64,000 bases of DNA from positions 87,031 through 151,030 of the forward strand of contig NZ_ARXU01000008.1 of assembly GCF_000756655.1 (NCBI RefSeq), given 5' to 3'. Below are positions 49,551 through 58,840 of this stretch, piece after piece. The notes below the pieces were generated by a model that did no database searches, was not told the DNA's origin, and was given only the letters and a program-made list of their open reading frames with translations. Position numbers and translations under genes: made by a program. Positions within the stretch are counted from its first letter, which is position 1. Each line of letters starts with the position of its first letter. The DNA is from Alcanivorax jadensis T9. Lineage in GTDB: Bacteria > Pseudomonadota > Gammaproteobacteria > Pseudomonadales > Alcanivoracaceae.

Positions 49551-50000
49551 TTAGGGGGTGGCCGTTGTTGGAGTCAGATCCTTGATCCAGTATTGCTGCT
49601 CGTCATCCGCCATGCGCGGATCGAAATCCAGACGGATATGGCGGGGGTAACCCTGCTGCGGGTGGTAGTCCACGTCTACCTGGTGCCACCCTTTGCGTTG
49701 TTTTTCCTCAATCAGGGCAAACCAGTCTTCCACGGTGCGGGCCAGGGGCGCCAGCTCGTCATTGTCGGGGGGTTCCAATCGGGCCTGTTGGCCGCTGACC
49801 TTAACATTGGCGGGGAGCAGGGCCCGGGGACCGCAGTAGCATTGCTGGCTGGCCTGGTAGCGGTAATGCTCCAGACCCTGGTCGGCCCAGCGCTGTCGTG
49901 CCTGGCTCAGAGGGTCGTTTACGGCATCCGGGCTGCCCGCCTGGCAGGCGGGCAGCAGGGTTGCAAGCAGCAGCATTATCAGCGGGCGCGAGCTCAGCAT
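49551..50000 (-). CDS. DUF6174 lipoprotein
   Basis: A 149-residue predicted lipoprotein. The signal MLSSRPLIMLLLATL ends in LPAC with Cys19 lipidated. The rest has the DUF6174-type pattern from memory: RWADQGLEHYRYQASQQCYC early, then VKVSGQQA, TVEDWFALIEEK and a C-terminal strand VDYHPQQGYPRHIRLDFD. Function is unknown. Its ATG overlaps the end of the metalloprotease gene by seven bases, so it is coupled to it. Confidence 0.8.
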   Translation of the reverse strand: MLSSRPLIMLLLATLLPACQAGSPDAVNDPLSQARQRWADQGLEHYRYQASQQCYCGPRALLPANVKVSGQQARLEPPDNDELAPLARTVEDWFALIEEKQRKGWHQVDVDYHPQQGYPRHIRLDFDPRMADDEQQYWIKDLTPTTATP

Positions 50001-52792
50001 GAGGCACTGCCTTTACGGCGAAGCAATACCAGCAGTGCCAGCAGGCCAGTCAGGAAGCCTGCGCTGCCGCCGTCATCGCCGAAATCTTGTGGCGGAGTGT
50101 CGTCGTTAAGGGTGTCGTCATCGCCGGTTGGGGTGATGTCGTTGTTCAGGGCGATGGCCGCCGCCGCCGAGGGCGTGGAGCTGCCGGCACTGTTGAGGCT
50201 GGCGACCCGGTAGCGATAACGGTTGCCGATGGTGACTCGGGTATCGGTGTAGCGGGTGCTGTTGGCATTCAGCTCGGCGATGGCCTGCCAGGCCAGCCAG
50301 GTGTCGCCGTCCCGGCGCTGGCGTTCGATGCGGAAGCCGAATTCATTGTCGGCATTATCCTGCCATTGCAATACCACGGTCGTGTTCTGGCGCTGTGCCT
50401 GCAGGTTGTCAGGGGCAGCCGGTGCGCGCTCGAAGAGCCGCTCCGCGCTGTTACTGAGCGGTGAGGGGCCTACGGCATTGAAGGCCTGCACCTGATAGCG
50501 GTATAGCGTGCCTGCGAGGACTGAGCTGTCATCGTGGCGGCTCTGGTTGCTGCCCAGCTCGGCGAGGCTTTGCCATTCACTCCAGGTCTGCCCGTTGAAT
50601 TGCTGGCGCAGAATCCGGAAGCCGGTTTCGTTGTCCGCATTGTCCTGCCAAGTCAGGCGGACGGCGTCTTCCAGCAGGCGGCTGGTCAGGTTGGAGGGCG
50701 CTTCGGGTCGTGAACCAAACTGAATCTCGGCCAGATTGGAGGGGGCGGAAGCCAGAGTGGCGTTATGGGCAATGACACGGTACTGGTAGCGTTCGCCGAG
50801 CACAGCGGTGCTGTCCAGGTATTGCGCACTGTCCGCGGCCAGATCTTCGACAAGACGGGTCCAGACTGTCCAGCTGCCATTGTTGTCCCGGCGGCGCTGG
50901 ATTTCGTAGCGTTGCTCATTGTCCGCCTGATCGCTCCAGGTCAACTGGATGCCGCCGTCCGCCAAGGTCGTGGCCAGGTTGGCCGGGGCATCAGGTGTGC
51001 CTTCGACCATGATGCTGACGATGTTTGAGCTGTCGCCGGTGATGTCGTTGCCTTCGGCAATGACCCGGTATTGATAGTTGAGATCAGTGTCGATGCCGGT
51101 GTCGGTATGGGTCTCGCTGTCTGTCGGAAGGCTGATCAGCGGCGTCCAGCTGTTGTTGTTACTGGAGCGCTCGACCCGGTAACCGGTTTCGGTAAATGCC
51201 CGGTCGGTCCAGGTCAGAGTCACCTGTGGTGGCTCCTGCTGGACCTGGGCCTGCAGGTCGTTGGGCTGGCTGGACACAATGTCATAGGCCAGAGGAGTGC
51301 TCAGTTGGTTGTTACCGGAAAGGATGTCCTTCACTTCGCTGCCACTGATCGTGGCTGTCTGTGTCAGGAGAGCGTCAGCCGGGGTGCTGCTGATGATGCG
51401 TAGTGTCAGGCTGGCAGGGGCGAAGGGCGGTGTCAGAGAGCAGCTATAGCTCCGCTGATCCGGGGCAATGCTGCAGTCACCATCCGGCAGGGTCAGTTGG
51501 TCGATCCGGGCATTGCTGAGATTCCCCTGCAGCTGGATCTGGTCCGGTGCCCGGGAGGCTTGCTGGTAGTCCACGGTAAAGGCCAGCGTCAGGGTGGTGC
51601 CGGTGCTGTTATCGAAGCGCTCAGGGTTGGCATTATCGGCGCTGAATCCTGCATCCACCGGGTAGTTGAAGCAGGCATCGTGGTTGCCCAGGCTGTCGAC
51701 CTTGGCGGTCATCTGGTTTACCGAGCAACTGGAAAAGCCAGTGGCGCTGCCGTCAGCCCAGCTGGACATGATGTAGCCATTGCCGCAGTAACGTTCCGGA
51801 TTTTCCTCCTGGTCGGCTTCCACATTGTCGTGGTTGGCGCCGAAGTTATGGCCGATCTCATGGGCCATGACCACGGCAGTCAGGGGAATGTTGACGTATT
51901 CCTGGGTTACGCCGGTGGCGTAGCCATTGGTATTGCAGAGGGTGCCGACATAGGCAAGGCCCACTGTGGAGCCGTCGAATTCACGGCCGGAGAGCAGTTC
52001 CATCAATGGGCTGGCCGTGCTGGTGTCGGCGAAGGAAAAGCCGTGGTACTTCTCACGCAGATCTACCAGCAGTTCATTGGCGCTGGTGGATTCCAGCAGC
52101 AACTCTTCGCTGGGAAATTCCACGTGCAGGGTATCGAAGACCATATTCAGGTCGTTGCGGTAGAAACCGTCGATGATGTTGAGCAGTTCCACCACCTTGT
52201 CCTGGTAGGTATCCGGGTGCTTTTGTTGAAACAGGTGGTCGACGATCAGGTATTTCTCCGGCAGCAGGCAGACACCGTCCACCTGCTTGGTGCACATTTC
52301 TTCCAGGGTGGCTGCGGCAATGTGGTACTCACCTGAACGAGCGCTGGCTCCTTCCCGGGTCGGCAGTTCCAGGGAGCTGTGGGTGCCATTGCCTACGCCG
52401 CAGGTGCCGGGCGCCTGCAGGCTTTGCAGGGAACGGGCAACGGGGAGATTGTTATGCTGGCTGAACGTGTCGCTGTCGATAACGTGCATTTCGCCATTCA
52501 GTGACACGACCCCGGACCAGTTATCCTCGAGCTGGGACAGACGCACCCAGCTTCCCGGAACCTGTTCCAGAGAGCCGCTGTAGTGATTGCCCTGAAGGAG
52601 TTTGCGATCCGCATCGGACATGCCGATCCGGGCGGTGCTGGGTTCCAGTACCGCCCGGTAACGGCTGCCATCGATGAACAGTTCGGTGCTGGCTTGTGGA
52701 TCTGCAGCGGCGACATGACTGCCCGGGAAAAGCAGGGTAGCCAACAGCAGGCCATGCCAGGATGCCAGTGGCCGACGAAAGCGCATTGCCAT
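49994..52792 (-). CDS. Secreted M12-type metalloprotease with FnIII repeats and GlyGly-CTERM
   Basis: A 932-residue precursor. The signal peptide covers about residues 1-30 (ending SHVAAA). A propeptide-like part follows, then a reprolysin-like catalytic domain with zinc motif HEIGHNFGANHD at 311-322 and Met-turn IMSS at 341-344. Four fibronectin-III-like repeats span about 508-880, recognisable by recurring LTWxDxADNExxFRIxRQ. The tail is DDGGSAGFLTGLLALLVLLRRKG, a GlyGly-CTERM signal: glycine pair, hydrophobic helix, basic end. Such tails are processed by rhombosortase on type II-secreted surface proteins. Neither rhombosortase nor secretion genes are in this window. SD GAGGGGAG precedes ATG. 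Confidence 0.9.
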   Translation of the reverse strand: MAMRFRRPLASWHGLLLATLLFPGSHVAAADPQASTELFIDGSRYRAVLEPSTARIGMSDADRKLLQGNHYSGSLEQVPGSWVRLSQLEDNWSGVVSLNGEMHVIDSDTFSQHNNLPVARSLQSLQAPGTCGVGNGTHSSLELPTREGASARSGEYHIAAATLEEMCTKQVDGVCLLPEKYLIVDHLFQQKHPDTYQDKVVELLNIIDGFYRNDLNMVFDTLHVEFPSEELLLESTSANELLVDLREKYHGFSFADTSTASPLMELLSGREFDGSTVGLAYVGTLCNTNGYATGVTQEYVNIPLTAVVMAHEIGHNFGANHDNVEADQEENPERYCGNGYIMSSWADGSATGFSSCSVNQMTAKVDSLGNHDACFNYPVDAGFSADNANPERFDNSTGTTLTLAFTVDYQQASRAPDQIQLQGNLSNARIDQLTLPDGDCSIAPDQRSYSCSLTPPFAPASLTLRIISSTPADALLTQTATISGSEVKDILSGNNQLSTPLAYDIVSSQPNDLQAQVQQEPPQVTLTWTDRAFTETGYRVERSSNNNSWTPLISLPTDSETHTDTGIDTDLNYQYRVIAEGNDITGDSSNIVSIMVEGTPDAPANLATTLADGGIQLTWSDQADNEQRYEIQRRRDNNGSWTVWTRLVEDLAADSAQYLDSTAVLGERYQYRVIAHNATLASAPSNLAEIQFGSRPEAPSNLTSRLLEDAVRLTWQDNADNETGFRILRQQFNGQTWSEWQSLAELGSNQSRHDDSSVLAGTLYRYQVQAFNAVGPSPLSNSAERLFERAPAAPDNLQAQRQNTTVVLQWQDNADNEFGFRIERQRRDGDTWLAWQAIAELNANSTRYTDTRVTIGNRYRYRVASLNSAGSSTPSAAAAIALNNDITPTGDDDTLNDDTPPQDFGDDGGSAGFLTGLLALLVLLRRKGSASC

Positions 52793-52946
52793 GGGTGGTG
52801 CTCCCCTCTTACTGGGTTTTTCGTATTTTAGGTGTAGTTACTTCGGTGTAGACGTTGCGGGGGATTTTGCGTACCTGCGGGCGGGTATGTTGTGCGGCGT
52901 ATCCCATTCCTCGCTATCTGAAAGGGCGTGCAGGGTTATTTGAGGT

Positions 52947-53588
52947 TCAGACAGCGTTAAACAGGGCGCTGAGCTGCTGCGCGGCCCGCTCTACCTGGTC
53001 GGGAGCGGGGGCGGAGAAAAGGGCGTGGATTACGGCCAGAGCGTCGGCACCCCGCTCCAGTAGCTGGCCGCCGTTGTCGGAATTAATGCCGCCGATGGCG
53101 ACCAGCGGAATCGTCAGCTGTTGACGGGCCTGGTCGAGGATCACCGGATCAGCGGGCGGAGCCAGGGGTTTGGTGCGAGAGGGGAAGAAGCGGCCGAAGG
53201 CCACGTAGTCGGCGCCTGCAGCGGCGGCCTGCTCTGCCAGTGCCAGATCGCTATGACAGGTAACGCCAATGATCTTGCCTGGGCCCAGCAAGCGTCGGGC
53301 GCGGGCGATGCCGCCGTCGCTCTGGCCGATGTGGACGCCGTCGGCATCAATGTCTGCGGCCAGGGCGGGATCATCGTTGACCAGAAAGAGGGCGTCATGC
53401 TGCCGGCACAGGGCTTGCAGCTGGGCGGCCCGATGGCGCCGTTGCGCCGGGGTGGCGGTCTTGTCCCGGTATTGCAGCAGCCGGGCGCCACCGCGCAGGG
53501 CCGCCTCTGCGGCTGGCAGTAATTGCCGATCACGAATCAGGGCCGGGTCAGTGATGGCGTACAGGCCATGGATGGCGGGGTGCTTCAT
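52947..53588 (-). CDS. thiE: Thiamine-phosphate synthase
   Basis: A 213-residue TIM-barrel enzyme joining HMP pyrophosphate and thiazole phosphate. Motifs are LLQYRDKTATPAQR, LFLVNDDPALAAD, DGVHIGQSD, GVTCHS, GADYVAFGRFFPSRTK and VAIGGIN. ATG 53588 gives the canonical start KHPAIHGLYAITD; it overlaps the thiD stop by four bases (ATGA), so translation is coupled. No TPP riboswitch is evident upstream of thiD by eye. Confidence 0.96.
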   Translation of the reverse strand: MKHPAIHGLYAITDPALIRDRQLLPAAEAALRGGARLLQYRDKTATPAQRRHRAAQLQALCRQHDALFLVNDDPALAADIDADGVHIGQSDGGIARARRLLGPGKIIGVTCHSDLALAEQAAAAGADYVAFGRFFPSRTKPLAPPADPVILDQARQQLTIPLVAIGGINSDNGGQLLERGADALAVIHALFSAPAPDQVERAAQQLSALFNAV

Positions 53589-54343
53589 CGCCGATCGGGC
53601 ACATGTTGGCCCTGGCCAGGGCGGAAGGCGTTGCGCAGGAAGCGGTCCACATGGGCCTGGCCGTCTGCCACCGCATTGGCCAGGGATTCCCCGTGGCCGC
53701 GCAGGCAGGCGATGGACGAGGCCAGGGTGCAGCCGGAGCCGTGATAGCTGTGTGGCAGACGCTCCCAGTTCCACTGTTGCTCACCGTCGGCGCTGAACAG
53801 ATGGTTGGTGACCTGGTCGGTGTCGTCGTGGGTGCCAGTGATCAGAGTGGCGCAGCCGGTGCGTTTAACCAGCTCGCCGCCGCAGTCGGCGACGGTGACC
53901 TGACCGCTGAGAGCCTGGGCTTCGGGCAGGTTCGGGGTCATCACATCGCAGTGGGGCGCCAGTCTTTCCAGCATGGCGTCGGCCAGGGATTCGCTGGCCA
54001 GACTGCCGCCGGCTTCGGCGGCCAGCACCGGGTCGAGCACCACGGGCACGCCGGGCAGTTGCTGCAGCAGCTCGGCGATGAAGTCGATGATGGCTACGGA
54101 ACCGGTCATACCGATTTTCACTGCCTGGTAGTCGTAGTCTTCCAGCAGGGTGGCTGCCTGCTGACGTAACAGATCCACGTCGGTGAGCCGGAAACCGCGC
54201 ACGTTCTGACTATTCTGCACGGTGAGCCCGGTGATCAGGGTGGAGGCAAAGCCGCCCAGGGCGCGAATGGCTTCAATGTCCGCATGGATGCCGGCGCCCC
54301 CGGAAGGGTCGTGGCCAGCGATGACGAGAATATTGGTTTTCAT
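53585..54343 (-). CDS. thiD: Hydroxymethylpyrimidine/phosphomethylpyrimidine kinase
   Basis: A 252-residue ribokinase-fold enzyme phosphorylating HMP and HMP-P for thiamine synthesis. Diagnostic parts are IAGHDPSGGAGIHADIEAI at the N-terminus, the VLDPVLAAEAG strand, and the catalytic anion hole HGSGCTLASSIA. It is upstream partner of thiE with a four-base overlap. A repeat-type hairpin at 54349-54413 separates it from hemJ. Confidence 0.96.
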   Translation of the reverse strand: MKTNILVIAGHDPSGGAGIHADIEAIRALGGFASTLITGLTVQNSQNVRGFRLTDVDLLRQQAATLLEDYDYQAVKIGMTGSVAIIDFIAELLQQLPGVPVVLDPVLAAEAGGSLASESLADAMLERLAPHCDVMTPNLPEAQALSGQVTVADCGGELVKRTGCATLITGTHDDTDQVTNHLFSADGEQQWNWERLPHSYHGSGCTLASSIACLRGHGESLANAVADGQAHVDRFLRNAFRPGQGQHVPDRR

Positions 54344-54348
54344 AAAAG

Positions 54349-54413
54349 AACGCCTGGCGCTTGACGCCTGACGTGCGGGCGATCTTCTCGTCCGGTGTCA
54401 GGCGTGCAGCGTT
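54349..54413 (-). terminator. GCCTGACG-family inverted repeat between hemJ and thiD
   Basis: AACGCCTGGCGCTTGACGCC (from 54349) is imperfectly inverted by the segment ending GTGTCAGGCGTGCAGCGTT (54413). Read on the minus strand it is followed by TTCTTTTAT, suiting a hemJ terminator. It shares the GCCTGGCGC...GACG motif with the hairpin at 13036-13093. Confidence 0.6.
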
Positions 54414-54415
54414 TT

Positions 54416-54862
54416 TCAGAATGGTCGCACTACCGCCAATATAACAATGGCCACCAGCAGAAACACGGGGATCTCATTGAAGATCCGGTAAAACTTGTCG
54501 CTTTTGGTGTTGGCGTCGGCGGCGAATTTTTTCATGTAGGCCAGGCAGACATGGTGATAGCCGATCAGGAGAAACACCAGGGTTAGCTTGGCGTGCATCC
54601 AGCCGAAACCTTTATAGGCTTCCCAGTTGGCCATCAGCATCCACAGGCCCAGCAATACGGTGACGATCATGCTGGGGTTCATGATGCCCCGGTACAGTTT
54701 TCGCTCCATCACCTTAAAACGCTCCCGGCTGACGGTGTCTTCCGCCATGGCGTGATAGACGAATAGACGCGGCAGGTAAAAGATGGCGGCAAACCAGCAG
54801 ATCACGGCGATCAGGTGGAACGCTTTGATCCAGAGCAGGTGGTCAAGGGCGAACTGCATCAT
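54416..54862 (-). CDS. hemJ: Protoporphyrinogen IX oxidase HemJ family protein
   Basis: A 148-residue four-helix membrane protein (UPF0093). The conserved His of helix 1 is in LLWIKAFHLIAVICWFAAI; YHAMAED, ERKLYRGIMNPSMIV and HAKLTLVFLLIGYHHV match the family. HemJ oxidises protoporphyrinogen in organisms lacking HemG and HemY. Two adjacent ATGs (54862, 54859) are the likely start; an upstream frame to 54949 is non-homologous. Its neighbour hemL also serves haem synthesis, though the genes are 5 kb apart. Confidence 0.9.
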   Translation of the reverse strand: MMQFALDHLLWIKAFHLIAVICWFAAIFYLPRLFVYHAMAEDTVSRERFKVMERKLYRGIMNPSMIVTVLLGLWMLMANWEAYKGFGWMHAKLTLVFLLIGYHHVCLAYMKKFAADANTKSDKFYRIFNEIPVFLLVAIVILAVVRPF

Positions 54863-54974
54863 GATGTGGCAAATCTCCGGAGTGTAGTGAGTGGAGGGAT
54901 CGGAAGTCAGAGCGTAGACTATACCGACTTCCTGCCATTGTTTCGTCAACCTGCACTGATTGCCAAGGAGTCCC

Positions 54975-56393
54975 GTGAATAAGCGGCCACGCCATCGTCG
55001 TCTGATGCGTTACTACCTGTTTCGCACTCGCCGCGTGAGTCGTCGTCAGCTGGGGTCCTGGGAAGACTGGAAGTTGCGCGCGGTGTTCTGGATCGGTGCC
55101 GTGCTGGTGGGGTTGTTGGTGGTGGCGTTCGCCTGGGTGGCAGAACTGGCGTCACACACCTTTATCCAGATACACGAACAGTCGCCACTGTTGCCGGTGC
55201 TGATCACGCCGCTGGGCATGCTGTTGATCGTCTGGTTGATGCGACAGCTGGGCACCGAATCCCAGGGTAGTGGTATTCCTCAGGTGCTGGTGGTGCTAAA
55301 GCAGCGCTACCATTGGCTGCGCCCCACCTTTCTTTCTCTGCGTGTCATCTTCGGCAAGTTCATTCTGACCTGCCTGGGGTTGCTGTGCGGCGCCAGTATC
55401 GGGCGCGAAGGCCCCAGCGTTCATATGGGCGCGGCAATGATGTATTCGGTGGGTCGGCTGGGGCGCCTGAATCAGAAATATGTGGATAATTCCCTGATCG
55501 TGGCCGGTGGTGCTGCCGGGGTGTCGGCGGCGTTCAATGCGCCGCTGGCGGGGATTGTGTTCGCCATCGAAGAATTGTCCGGCTCCTTCGAGCAGCGCAC
55601 CAGCGGTACCCTGATCCTGGCCATTATTCTCTCCGGGGTGGTGGTGCTGATGATCATGGGGCACTACAGCTTTTTCGGTCACCCGCAGGGCGCCCTGGAT
55701 ATTACCCGGGACTGGGCGGCGATTGGCGTCACCGGGCTGGTGTGTGGTCTGTTCGGCGGTCTGTTCAGTCGGTTGCTGATCAAGGGCAGTCAGTTTCTTT
55801 CTCCCCATGCCAAGGCGCACCCCTATCGAGTGGTGCTGATGTGCGCGCTGGTGCTGGTGTTGCTGGGGTTGCTCACCGGCGGTGCCACCTACGGCAGTGG
55901 CTATGAGCAGGCCAGTACCCTGCTGGACGGAGAGCACCCGGGGAACTGGAGTTTTGCCCTGGCCAAGATGTCCGCCACTCTGGTGTCCTACTTCACCGGT
56001 ATTCCCGGCGGGCTGTTCTCGCCGAGCCTGGCTGCGGGGGCCGGGTTCGGCAATGTGATTGGCGGTTTCTTCCCGGAGTCTTCCCTGGTGGGGATTACCC
56101 TGGTAGCCATGGCTGCCTTTCTGGCCGGTGTCATCCAGCGTCCCATTACCTCTTTTGTGATCGTCATGGAGTTGACCGGTAACCGCCATGACATCCTGCT
56201 ACCGCTGATGGCCGGGGCGTTTCTGGCAACGGCGGTGGCCAAGCTTGTCTGGGCTCGCCCGCTCTATGATTCTCTTGCCGAGCGTCTCTCGGATGGGCGT
56301 GGCATGGCCCTTGAAAAGCCCCGGGAAAAAGGCGATGACGGGGGAGCGGAGTCGGCCGCGGGCAAGGAATCCGAACGGCAATTGCCCGGATAA
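54975..56393 (+). CDS. clcA: ClC-family chloride/proton antiporter
   Basis: About 472 residues with about a dozen hydrophobic segments. Selectivity-filter motifs are GSGIP, GREGPSVHMGAA (gating Glu present) and GGLFSPSLAAGAG. The inner proton-transfer Glu is in LAGIVFAIEELSG, so this should be an exchanger rather than a channel. The start is GTG 54975 with AAGGAG four bases upstream; ATG 55005 is an alternative. The C-terminal tail is hydrophilic with no CBS domains. It is divergent from hemJ. Confidence 0.93.
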   Translation: MNKRPRHRRLMRYYLFRTRRVSRRQLGSWEDWKLRAVFWIGAVLVGLLVVAFAWVAELASHTFIQIHEQSPLLPVLITPLGMLLIVWLMRQLGTESQGSGIPQVLVVLKQRYHWLRPTFLSLRVIFGKFILTCLGLLCGASIGREGPSVHMGAAMMYSVGRLGRLNQKYVDNSLIVAGGAAGVSAAFNAPLAGIVFAIEELSGSFEQRTSGTLILAIILSGVVVLMIMGHYSFFGHPQGALDITRDWAAIGVTGLVCGLFGGLFSRLLIKGSQFLSPHAKAHPYRVVLMCALVLVLLGLLTGGATYGSGYEQASTLLDGEHPGNWSFALAKMSATLVSYFTGIPGGLFSPSLAAGAGFGNVIGGFFPESSLVGITLVAMAAFLAGVIQRPITSFVIVMELTGNRHDILLPLMAGAFLATAVAKLVWARPLYDSLAERLSDGRGMALEKPREKGDDGGAESAAGKESERQLPG

Positions 56394-56438
56394 GTTGCCG
56401 GCCCATGGTGGCGCCCCTATCATGCGGGGTCATTTGTG

Positions 56439-56462
56439 AACCTGAAGCTACGGCTTCAGGTT
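56439..56462 (+). other. Hairpin in the argC leader
   Basis: A perfect 10-bp stem AACCTGAAGC / GCTTCAGGTT with loop TACG lies 37 bases before argC. There is no strong T-run. It may be the end of the clcA transcript or a regulatory structure for argC. Confidence 0.5.
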
Positions 56463-56498
56463 AAATGCAGTTCCCTGATTAGCAGGGTGGAGAATGAT

Positions 56499-57548
56499 AT
56501 GGCAGAGCCCCTCAAGGTCGGCGTAGTTGGTGGCACCGGATACACCGGAGTGGAGTTGTTGCGCCTGCTGGTCAACCACCCCCATGTGGCTCTCGATGTG
56601 ATTACCTCTCGGGGGGAAGCCGGCACCGCGGTGGCGGACCTGTTCCCTTCCCTGCGGGGACGCACCGACCTGGTCTTTAGCGAGCCGGACGTGAAGCGGC
56701 TGGCTTCCTGCGACGTGGTGTTCTTCGCCACCCCCCATAATGTGGCCATGCGCATGATGCCGGAGCTGATGGATGCCGGGGTGCGCGTGGTGGATCTGTC
56801 TGCGGATTTCCGGCTGCGTGACCATGAATTGTGGAGCGACTGGTACGGCGAACCGCACGCGTGCCCGGAATTGCTGGCGGACGCGGTGTACGGCCTGCCG
56901 GAAGTGAACCGGGAAAAACTGCGTAATGCGCGACTGGTGGCCTGTGCCGGCTGCTACCCCACTGCCATCCAGCTTGGCTACCTGCCGTTGCTGGAGAACG
57001 GCTGGATCAAGCCGGAGCAACTGATTGCCAACGCGGCCAGTGGGGCCAGTGGCGGCGGCAAGGGTGCCAAGGTGCCGATGCTGCTGGCGGAAGCCGGCGA
57101 GAGCTACAAGGCCTATGGCGCCAGTGGTCACCGTCACCTGCCAGAAATCGAACAAGGTTTGGCGGATATCGCCGGCGGGCCTGTCAGAGCCACCTTTGTG
57201 CCACACCTGATTCCCATGATTCGCGGTATTCACGCCACCCTCTATGGGCAGCTCAACGACCAATCGCCGTCCCTGGAAGAGATCCAGGCGGCCTACGAGG
57301 CTCGTTACGCCAATGAGCCCTTTGTGGATGTGATGCCGTTGGGTAGCCACCCGGAGACCCGTTTCGTGAAAGGCGCCAACACCTGCCGGATTGCCTTGCA
57401 CCAGCCCCGGGGCGAGAACGTGATTGTAGTACTGTCGGTGATCGACAATTTGGTCAAGGGTGCCTCCGGGCAGGCGGTGCAAGCCATGAATATTATGTTC
57501 GGGCTGGATGAAGGGGCGGGACTCGCAGTCGTTCCGCTGATGCCCTGA
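56499..57548 (+). CDS. argC: N-acetyl-gamma-glutamyl-phosphate reductase
   Basis: A 349-residue NADPH-dependent reductase, third step of arginine synthesis. The Rossmann motif [18 protein letters not shown], the catalytic Cys in [19 protein letters not shown], and [10 protein letters not shown] with HRHLPEIEQ are intact. ATG 56499 is preferred with GGAG six bases upstream. The next gene (DUF6776) begins one base after the stop, starting the argC-DUF6776-bactofilin-erpA set conserved in Pseudomonas. Confidence 0.97.
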   Translation: MAEPLKVGVVGGTGYTGVELLRLLVNHPHVALDVITSRGEAGTAVADLFPSLRGRTDLVFSEPDVKRLASCDVVFFATPHNVAMRMMPELMDAGVRVVDLSADFRLRDHELWSDWYGEPHACPELLADAVYGLPEVNREKLRNARLVACAGCYPTAIQLGYLPLLENGWIKPEQLIANAASGASGGGKGAKVPMLLAEAGESYKAYGASGHRHLPEIEQGLADIAGGPVRATFVPHLIPMIRGIHATLYGQLNDQSPSLEEIQAAYEARYANEPFVDVMPLGSHPETRFVKGANTCRIALHQPRGENVIVVLSVIDNLVKGASGQAVQAMNIMFGLDEGAGLAVVPLMP

Positions 57549-57549
57549 T

Positions 57550-58275
57550 ATGGCGCGCAAACCGAAAAGTCGGGCAGGCATTGATGATGTGATGTTGATG
57601 CCGGTGAGCCCGTCCCGGCAGAAAAAGCGTCGCCGGCTATGGACGGTGGGTTTGCTGGTTCTTGCCGTAGTGCTGTTTGCCGGCGGTTTCTGGACCGGTA
57701 GCAGTGGCGCCCTGGATACGTCCGCGGCCAATCAGCGACTGCGCAGCGATCTGAAGAGCACCAAGCGTGAGTTGGAAGCGGCCCGCAATGAGCTGGCTCT
57801 GTACCGCACCGATACCGAAGTTACCCGGGAGGCTCGGGAAACCCTGCGCCAGGAGATAAAATCCCTGCGTGATCAGGCTGCCGAGCTGGAAGAGGCGGTG
57901 GTGTTTTACAAGAGCGTCATGGCCCCGGGCGCCAGCGAAGGGCTGCAGATTGAAAAAATGGTGCTGCAGCCGGATGATGAAAACGGCTTTTACCGTTACC
58001 GGGTGGTGCTGGTGCAGGCAGGAGATAATCGCAATTATCTGTCCGGCGACATCAGTCTCACCCTGCGTGGCAGTCGCGAGGGGGAGTCTTTTTCCCGGAA
58101 TGGAACCGACTGGCTGGAAGATGGCAGTGAGACGCGCTTCCGGTTTCGTTACTTTCAGGAGCTGAGTGGCCGCTTTCAGGTACCGGAAGGGGTGGAGCTG
58201 GAAGCCGTGGACGTAGAAGCTGAGAGCGGCGGCAGAAACCGTTACCAGATACAAAAAACCGTAAAATGGCAGTAG
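57550..58275 (+). CDS. DUF6776 family membrane-anchored coiled-coil protein
   Basis: A 241-residue protein: basic cytoplasmic start (SRQKKRRR), one membrane helix (about 34-56, VGLLVLAVVLFAGGFW), a coiled coil (about 65-125, rich in LKSTKRELEAARNEL-type heptads), then a beta-rich domain of about 110 residues. I associate it with DUF6776 from its place between argC and bactofilin and overall pattern; no function is known. It is tightly packed behind argC and nine bases before bactofilin, so probably works with the cell-envelope cytoskeleton. Confidence 0.8.
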   Translation: MARKPKSRAGIDDVMLMPVSPSRQKKRRRLWTVGLLVLAVVLFAGGFWTGSSGALDTSAANQRLRSDLKSTKRELEAARNELALYRTDTEVTREARETLRQEIKSLRDQAAELEEAVVFYKSVMAPGASEGLQIEKMVLQPDDENGFYRYRVVLVQAGDNRNYLSGDISLTLRGSREGESFSRNGTDWLEDGSETRFRFRYFQELSGRFQVPEGVELEAVDVEAESGGRNRYQIQKTVKWQ

Positions 58276-58284
58276 GAGAGACCC

Positions 58285-58749
58285 GTGCTTGGCCGAGACA
58301 AGAAATCCGCAACAGGTAGTACATCCGGTTCGTCCCAGGATTATCGTAACCACACCCTGGTCGCTCCCAGCGCCACGGTTCGGGGTGATATCGAATTCAC
58401 TGGTGGCCTGCACGTGCAAGGCACCGTGGAAGGCAATATCAGTGTGGGCAAGGACGGTGGCCGTCTGATTATTGGCGAGACCGGGGTGGTCAAAGGGGAG
58501 ATTCAGGTACCCAATGTCATCATCAACGGTCGTGTGGAAGGGGATGTGCACGCCACCGAGAATCTGGAGCTGGCCGAGAAAGCCGCCGTGGAAGGGAATG
58601 TCTATTACCTGATGATCGAAATGGTCATGGGGGCACGGGTAAACGGCAAGCTGGTGCGGCTGGACGATGAGCGTCGCAACCTGCCGGCACCGGATGCCAC
58701 TGGCAAGAATGCCGGCAAGACCGCGACCAAGGCTGCGGCAGCTGAATAA
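58285..58749 (+). CDS. Bactofilin family cytoskeletal protein
   Basis: A 154-residue bactofilin (DUF583). The central domain (about 25-125) is a right-handed beta helix with short repeats such as ATVRGDIEFTGGLHVQGTVEG and INGRVEGDVHATENLEL, flanked by disordered polar tails. Bactofilins polymerise without nucleotide at the membrane and position cell-wall enzymes. The start is GTG 58285 with GGAGAG just upstream. M23 peptidase and anmK genes nearby fit a peptidoglycan context. Confidence 0.93.
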   Translation: MLGRDKKSATGSTSGSSQDYRNHTLVAPSATVRGDIEFTGGLHVQGTVEGNISVGKDGGRLIIGETGVVKGEIQVPNVIINGRVEGDVHATENLELAEKAAVEGNVYYLMIEMVMGARVNGKLVRLDDERRNLPAPDATGKNAGKTATKAAAAE

Positions 58750-58840
58750 TTCTTGACTGTTTTAGTCGGGTACTGGAACATAATCAGCCCGTAGGCCTTT
58801 CCGGCCACGGGCCAATCCGCCATCCGTTGCTAGCGAGAGT

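Noticed and set aside
58753..58785. Promoter TTGACT...CATAAT before erpA
   Set aside because: The spacer is about 20 bases, too long for a confident sigma70 call.
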